DNA from: Deltaproteobacteria bacterium
GTDB lineage: Bacteria; Desulfobacterota; GWC2-55-46; UBA9637
Length of the DNA: 9,523 nt
Direction: 5' to 3'
Assembly (NCBI GenBank): GCA_016234985.1
Contig: JACRNK010000159.1
Span: 1-9,523 of the forward strand
Shown: positions 6,557 to 9,523 of the stretch, in pieces
Position numbering within the stretch: the stretch's first letter is position 1
Layout: each line of letters begins with the position of its first letter
Notes under the pieces: generated by a model
The model's database searches: none
Told to the model about the DNA's origin: nothing
Seen by the model: the letters and a program-made list of their open reading frames with translations, nothing else
Made by a program: the position numbers and the translations under genes

Positions 6557-6583
6557 GTGAAATACCCATTAAGGGTGTTTCAC
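6557..6583. repeat. Inverted repeat in the divergent intergenic region
   Basis: GTGAAATACCC (6557-6567) pairs with GGGTGTTTCAC (6573-6583) across a 5-base ATTAA loop, with one T-G wobble. A second, overlapping set of pairings exists between CTCCC at 6552-6556 or 6583-6587 and GGGAG at 6598-6602. The whole 6512-6627 gap separates the minus-strand iron-sulfur gene from the plus-strand methyltransferase gene. I found no convincing promoter hexamers in it for either gene. The element resembles short intergenic palindromes that occur in many copies in bacterial genomes, but copy number cannot be judged from one window. Confidence 0.7.
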
Positions 6584-6617
6584 TCCCCTACCATCAAGGG
6601 AGAGAAAATTTAGATAC

Positions 6618-6630
6618 GAGGTAAAATTTG
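6618..6630 (+). promoter_or_regulatory. Ribosome binding site and TTG start of the methyltransferase gene
   Basis: GAGG at 6618-6621 is followed after six bases by TTG at 6628. No ATG lies nearby in frame before the conserved N-terminus, so this ribosome site decides for TTG initiation. Confidence 0.6.
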
Positions 6631-7830
6631 GTTCAGATAATAGTCACAAAAAAATGCGCTGAAAGGCTTCGGGGCACCCACCCAAAGGGTGGGTCGGGCC
6701 ATGTTTGGGTTTTTAATAACGAAATAAAGGCAGTCAACGGTAATTATTCCAACGGAGACATTGTATCTGTTACAGATGGAAAGACGCGATTTGTCGGCAA
6801 AGGATATATCAATGATAATTCAAAGATAATCATAAGAATACTTTCATTCAAAGATGAACCCATAGATAAATCTTTTTTCAGAAAGAGGATTGAAAATGCG
6901 CTCAAACATCGTCTTTCTCTTGGCTGGCAGATAGATGATTCTTTCAGAGTTGTATTCAGCGAAGGGGATTTAATTCCGGGCTTGATAGTTGACAAGTATG
7001 GGGATATTCTCTCTTTGCAGATATTAACGTTTGGCATGGAAAAATGGAAGACGGATGTTGTTGAAATATTGAAAGACATTTTCAAACCAAAAACCATTGT
7101 TGAAAGAAGCGATGTTGAAACCAGAAAAAAGGAAGGGCTTTCGCCGAGAAAAGGATTTTTGTGGGGTGATGAAAATAGTAAAGTTGTCATAGCCCTTGAC
7201 GGACTAAAATTTGAGATAGACCTTTTGGAAGGCCATAAAACAGGTTTTTATCTTGACCAGCAGGAGAATAGAAAGATAATAGAGCCGTATGTAAAGGATA
7301 AAAGGGTTCTTGACTGCTTTGCCTATACAGGCGCGTTTGCCATGTATGCCGCTAAATACGGGGCAAAGGAGGTTGTGGCATTGGAGGATTCCGGCAAAAT
7401 TTTTGAGATGTTAAATAGGAATATCCAACTCAATGGCTTTGAAAATATTATTAAACAAGAAAAAGGCGATGCCTTTGATTGGCTTCGCGAGCAATATAAA
7501 AAAGGCGAAAGATTTGACTGCGTCATACTTGACCCGCCGTCATTTGTAAAGGGCAAGGAGGCAATGGCCGGCGCATGGCGCGGATATAAAGATATAAATA
7601 TTCTGGGATTAAAACTGTTAAATGACAACGGCTATCTTATCACATCATCTTGCTCGCAAAATATTTCTCCAACTGCATTTCTGGATATATTAAATGATGC
7701 GGCGCGTGATGCAGGGTGTATGCTCCAGCTTGTTGAAAACCGTTCTCAGGCAAAAGACCACCCGATTTTGCTGGGTATGCCGGAGACACATTATCTGAAA
7801 GTTGTTGCGGCAAGGAAGGTTGCAAAATAA
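6628..7830 (+). CDS. rlmI: Class I SAM-dependent rRNA methyltransferase, RlmI family (COG1092), with a palindrome-encoded insertion
   Basis: This 400-residue protein has the RlmI layout: an N-terminal PUA domain, a linking region, and a C-terminal Rossmann methyltransferase domain. RlmI makes 5-methylcytosine at position 1962 of 23S rRNA (E. coli numbering). Seen here: the PUA entry GHVWVFNNEI (24-33), the SAM-binding loop LDCFAYTGAFA (from about 228), the motif IV DPPSF (302-306), and SSCSQNIS with Cys342, the usual pair of catalytic-site motifs for this family. Start: TTG with GAGG six bases upstream. Residues 17-23 (THPKGGS) interrupt the normally continuous stretch before HxWVF and are encoded by a perfect inverted repeat, so they look like an in-frame insertion. 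It is divergent from the molybdoenzyme locus and probably unrelated to it. The family is certain; exact target (C1962 or a paralogous activity) is inferred. Confidence 0.9.
   Translation: MVQIIVTKKCAERLRGTHPKGGSGHVWVFNNEIKAVNGNYSNGDIVSVTDGKTRFVGKGYINDNSKIIIRILSFKDEPIDKSFFRKRIENALKHRLSLGWQIDDSFRVVFSEGDLIPGLIVDKYGDILSLQILTFGMEKWKTDVVEILKDIFKPKTIVERSDVETRKKEGLSPRKGFLWGDENSKVVIALDGLKFEIDLLEGHKTGFYLDQQENRKIIEPYVKDKRVLDCFAYTGAFAMYAAKYGAKEVVALEDSGKIFEMLNRNIQLNGFENIIKQEKGDAFDWLREQYKKGERFDCVILDPPSFVKGKEAMAGAWRGYKDINILGLKLLNDNGYLITSSCSQNISPTAFLDILNDAARDAGCMLQLVENRSQAKDHPILLGMPETHYLKVVAARKVAK
6676..6694. repeat. Perfect inverted repeat inside the methyltransferase coding sequence
   Basis: ACCCACCC (6676-6683), AAA, GGGTGGGT (6687-6694) form an exact 8-bp stem with a 3-base loop. 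With the two following bases it spans 21 bases, a multiple of three, and encodes residues 17-23 of the protein. Confidence 0.9.
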
Positions 7831-7852
7831 AAAACAAGACCTGATCCTCGTC

Positions 7853-7877
7853 GCCCTATTAATGGGTGTCATTTTTT
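7853..7877 (+). terminator. Weak candidate terminator after the methyltransferase gene
   Basis: GCCC (7853-7856) can pair with GGGT (7864-7867) around a 7-base loop, and six T follow at 7872-7877. The stem is only four pairs, one of them G-U, so this is a weak candidate. Confidence 0.25.
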
Positions 7878-7899
7878 CTGCTATTCCGCCATGTTTATT

Positions 7900-7928
7900 T
7901 TGACAAAGGGATGTGTATATGATAGGTT
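7900..7928 (+). promoter_or_regulatory. Possible promoter of the toxin-antitoxin pair
   Basis: A perfect TTGACA at 7900-7905 is followed after 17 bases by TAGGTT (7923-7928, three of six matches). A better -10, TATGAT at 7918-7923, is spaced only 12 bases. The position upstream of the antitoxin gene is right, but the box pairing is poor. Confidence 0.3.
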
Positions 7929-7941
7929 TTGAACAGATGTG

Positions 7942-7955
7942 CCTGCTATGGCAGG
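7942..7955 (+). promoter_or_regulatory. Hairpin overlapping the antitoxin ribosome binding site
   Basis: CCTGC-TATG-GCAGG has exact 5-base arms. The 3' arm shares its last three bases (AGG, 7953-7955) with the ribosome site AGGAGGT (7953-7959), which lies nine bases before the ATG at 7969. It could weaken translation of the antitoxin or be the operator bound by the antitoxin-toxin complex. Confidence 0.45.
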
Positions 7956-7968
7956 AGGTGATAATCTA

Positions 7969-8205
7969 ATGTCTCAGACAATAACCGCTGTCTTTGAAAA
8001 TGGTGTATTTAAACCCCTTCAAGATGTGCAGATAAAAGAGCATGAGAAGGTAGAGATAAAAATACTCTCCCACGATGAATGGCAAGAGCGGTTTAACCGC
8101 ATTATAAAAAAGATACATGGAAAAGCCTCTCAATATTCTTGCGAGGAGATTGAGGCTGATATAGCCCAAACAATAAAAGAGGTTAAAGCAGAAAAGCATA
8201 GATGA
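7969..8205 (+). CDS. DUF104 (AF2212-like) antitoxin of a VapBC-type pair
   Basis: This is a 78-residue protein. Its N-terminal half (TITAVFENGVFKPLQDVQI, then EHEKVEIKIL) is the pattern of DUF104/AF2212-like antitoxins: a small beta-rich DNA-binding part starting with a VFENGVFKPL-type phrase. The charged C-terminal half would wrap and inhibit the toxin. I chose the ATG at 7969 because AGGAGGT stands nine bases upstream; a GTG at 7939 would add ten residues with no family resemblance. The stop codon overlaps the toxin start as ATGA, indicating translational coupling, which is the usual arrangement for these pairs. Antitoxins of this kind normally repress their own promoter; the 5-bp-arm hairpin just upstream could be part of that site. 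Family call from pattern, fairly sure. Confidence 0.85.
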   Translation: MSQTITAVFENGVFKPLQDVQIKEHEKVEIKILSHDEWQERFNRIIKKIHGKASQYSCEEIEADIAQTIKEVKAEKHR

Positions 8206-8636
8206 TTAAGGCGGTTATTGATACCAATATATGGGTTTCTGCCTTAATCAATCCTTTTGGATATCCCGCCGCCATTAGAAAACATTTTGAAAATGCTGAA
8301 TTCATATCTGTAATTTCCGAACCAATACTTGATGAAATCGCCGATGTCCTCAGCCGCCCAAGAATTAGGAACAAGTATGATATTGCGTCCAAAGACATAC
8401 AAGAACTTTTAATTCTTATTGATGAAAGGGCGGAGAATGTTTTGCTTTCGGGTGATGTTGATATCTGCCGTGATAAAGATGACAACCTTATAATTGAAAC
8501 CGCAATAAAAGGCAATGCGGATTATATTGTTACAAGAGATGACGATGTCAAATTTGATAAAGAGATTTCTCGCTTCCTGTCGCAATATAATATATCTATC
8601 ATTACCGTGGCGAAATTTCTAATGCTCTTTAAATAA
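8202..8636 (+). CDS. PIN-domain toxin (VapC-like, COG1569 type ribonuclease)
   Basis: This 144-residue protein is a complete PIN domain. PIN toxins are Mg-dependent ribonucleases that cleave RNA when freed from their antitoxin. The acidic active-site positions are visible: Asp7 in AVIDTNIWVSAL, Glu45 (or Glu40) in SEPILDEIADVL, Asp91/Asp94 in RDKDDNLIIETA, and Asp113 in YIVTRDDD. All are intact, so the toxin is predicted active. The order of motifs and the RDKDDN phrase match the COG1569 group (putative toxin component of a PIN family pair). The start ATG overlaps the antitoxin stop by four bases (ATGA). The pair sits between a methyltransferase gene and a damaged membrane-protein gene, a typical accessory position. 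Target RNA unknown. Confidence 0.9.
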   Translation: MIKAVIDTNIWVSALINPFGYPAAIRKHFENAEFISVISEPILDEIADVLSRPRIRNKYDIASKDIQELLILIDERAENVLLSGDVDICRDKDDNLIIETAIKGNADYIVTRDDDVKFDKEISRFLSQYNISIITVAKFLMLFK

Positions 8637-8680
8637 AATCCCCGCATTTTTACAGATTTATGACAGAAAGGGTATGATTG

Positions 8681-8733
8681 GTGAATGATAAGAAAAATGT
8701 AGGAAGCATCCCCAAGCCCCTTATAAATGGGAT
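8681..8733 (+). other. Displaced N-terminus of the following membrane-protein gene (apparent 1-base deletion)
   Basis: A GTG at 8681 has an AAAGGG ribosome site eight bases upstream (8667-8672) and opens the frame VNDKKNVGSIPKP, which soon runs into unlike sequence. The frame of the next gene, read upstream of its first start codon, gives PYKWDV without a start codon or ribosome site. Adding one C to the CCCC run at 8717-8720 would join the two into one continuous start, ...IPKPPYKWDVSLLFLAM. Confidence 0.6.
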
Positions 8734-9378
8734 GTGTCCCTGTTATTCCTTGCAATGGCAAACCTCGGCATACTCGGACTTGTTTTCCCGCTTCCTTTTT
8801 CATCGTATCCGATTGACATCAATCCTTTTATAAAAATATCTTCCCTATTGTTTGCCCTGTCCATATTTGTCTTTATCTACAATATGATGAAGACATTTAC
8901 ATCTCCGCCAAGCAAAGAATCTTTCCCAAATCCGTTCGGCCAAGGCGATAAGGCTGCGGACAAGATGGCCACACAATTCACAGGTGCGAGCATTATCTAT
9001 CTTGTCATCGGCTGTCCCCTCGGCGTCTTGTTTCTGTTAAGACCCGACTTGATACCGTATCTCAGGCCTGTCCATGCGCATATAAATCTCATAGGCTTTG
9101 TGTCTATAATGATTTTCGGCGTTTCATATCACATGTTCCCGAGGTTTGCGGCCAAATCGCTTTACAGCGTCAGGATGGGAAGCATTCAATTCTGGCTGGC
9201 AAATACCGGCCTTATCGGCATGATATTAAGCTGGTGGCTTTTGGAAACAGGAGGCGCTGTTCAAAGGGCAAGCCTTTTAACCTTTGCAGCGATAGAGGCA
9301 GTTGCTGCTGTTTTATATATCTATAATTGCTGGAAGACATTAAATTCGGCAGGAAAATCGTTTATCCGGTTTCATTGA
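8734..9378 (+). CDS. Heme-copper oxidase subunit I-like (cbb3/NorB-type) small membrane protein, N-terminus frameshifted
   Basis: From the first start in this frame (GTG at 8734) there are 214 residues with about six hydrophobic segments (near 2-20, 34-52, 84-103, 113-136, 152-172, 178-198). The phrase RPVHAHINLIGFVSIMIFGVSYHMFPRF (from 111; His114, His116, His133) resembles the short proteins annotated as cbb3-type cytochrome c oxidase subunit I-like. Those are too small to be a full oxidase (subunit I has twelve helices or more) and lack its six-histidine set. A heme or metal role through these histidines is inference. The GTG has no ribosome site, and coding character continues upstream (PYKWDV), so the true start is probably GTG 8681 with a one-base deletion between. 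An internal ATG at 8755 is another possible start. Function unknown; the frameshift may be a sequencing error. Confidence 0.65.
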   Translation: MSLLFLAMANLGILGLVFPLPFSSYPIDINPFIKISSLLFALSIFVFIYNMMKTFTSPPSKESFPNPFGQGDKAADKMATQFTGASIIYLVIGCPLGVLFLLRPDLIPYLRPVHAHINLIGFVSIMIFGVSYHMFPRFAAKSLYSVRMGSIQFWLANTGLIGMILSWWLLETGGAVQRASLLTFAAIEAVAAVLYIYNCWKTLNSAGKSFIRFH

Positions 9379-9523
9379 AATTCATAAAACTCCTCACCGC
9401 ATCTCAACAGAAATTTCTTCATGAAATGCTTGCAGTTCATGAAAAAGTTTCGACAACTGCATACAAAAAGAGCCTTCTTAAAAAAAGCTTTGGTATCTGG
9501 GCTGACAGGAAAGATATAAAAGC
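9375..9523 (+). CDS. Small ORF, possibly an antitoxin, truncated by the window end
   Basis: An open frame starts at a TTG that overlaps the preceding stop (9376-9378) and stays open to the window edge: 49 residues, MKFIKLLTASQQKFLHEM... ending KKSFGIWADRKDIK. The last phrase resembles the FG-W-DR-DI tail common in small type II antitoxins. No clear ribosome site precedes the TTG; an ATG at 9423 is an alternative. I do not recognise the protein beyond this tail. The toxin, if there is one, would lie outside the window. Confidence 0.45.
   Translation, partial: MKFIKLLTASQQKFLHEMLAVHEKVSTTAYKKSLLKKSFGIWADRKDIK

Noticed and set aside
7939..7968. GTG start at 7939 for the antitoxin
   Set aside because: It would place the AGGAGGT ribosome site inside the coding region; the ATG at 7969 is correctly spaced and starts at the family N-terminus.
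1..9523. CRISPR array, tRNA, rRNA, insertion sequence or phage genes
   Set aside because: No regularly spaced direct repeats, cloverleaf or rRNA-like stretches, transposase or integrase motifs were seen on either strand.

Overview
The window looks like a bacterial chromosome segment of moderate GC content, probably from an anaerobe or facultative anaerobe with respiratory metabolism. Gene types and arrangement would fit a Nitrospirota- or Desulfobacterota-like lineage, but nothing in the sequence fixes the taxonomy. Two starts appear to be TTG, and several small palindromes are present.

Positions 1-6511 (minus strand) hold one respiratory locus. In transcription order: a multi-cluster iron-sulfur protein with an MvhD/FlpD-like centre and a zinc-ribbon-like tail (6511-5312); a 16-ligand-position ferredoxin subunit B (5191-4475); an NrfD-type membrane subunit C (4447-3548); a Tat-exported molybdopterin catalytic subunit A (3524-1128); a TorD-family chaperone (1022-366); and the N-terminal third of a Crp/Fnr regulator that runs off the window (245-1). 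B, C and A are spaced 23-27 bp apart, each with an AAGGAGG ribosome site, behind a good sigma70-like promoter at 5260-5288. The B-C-A order is that of tetrathionate reductase ttrBCA, but the catalytic subunit is shorter than usual for TtrA, so polysulfide, thiosulfate, sulfur, tetrathionate or another oxyanion are all possible substrates. Proposed electron path: quinol pool - NrfD subunit - B clusters - FS0 cluster - Mo-bis-MGD, or the reverse.

The most unusual point is that two cluster-ligand cysteines in this complex are aspartates: Asp60 of subunit A and Asp41 of subunit B. Both are plain GAC codons in otherwise intact motifs.

Positions 6512-6627 are a divergent intergenic region with a strong inverted repeat. 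Positions 6628-7830 (plus) encode an RlmI-like 23S rRNA methyltransferase carrying a 7-residue insertion encoded by a palindrome. Positions 7969-8636 encode a DUF104-type antitoxin and PIN-domain toxin overlapping by ATGA. From about 8681 to 9378 there is a heme-copper oxidase subunit I-like membrane protein whose first residues lie in another frame, suggesting a 1-base deletion. The window ends inside a small ORF (9375 onward) that resembles another antitoxin. No tRNA, rRNA, CRISPR array, transposase or integrase was recognised.
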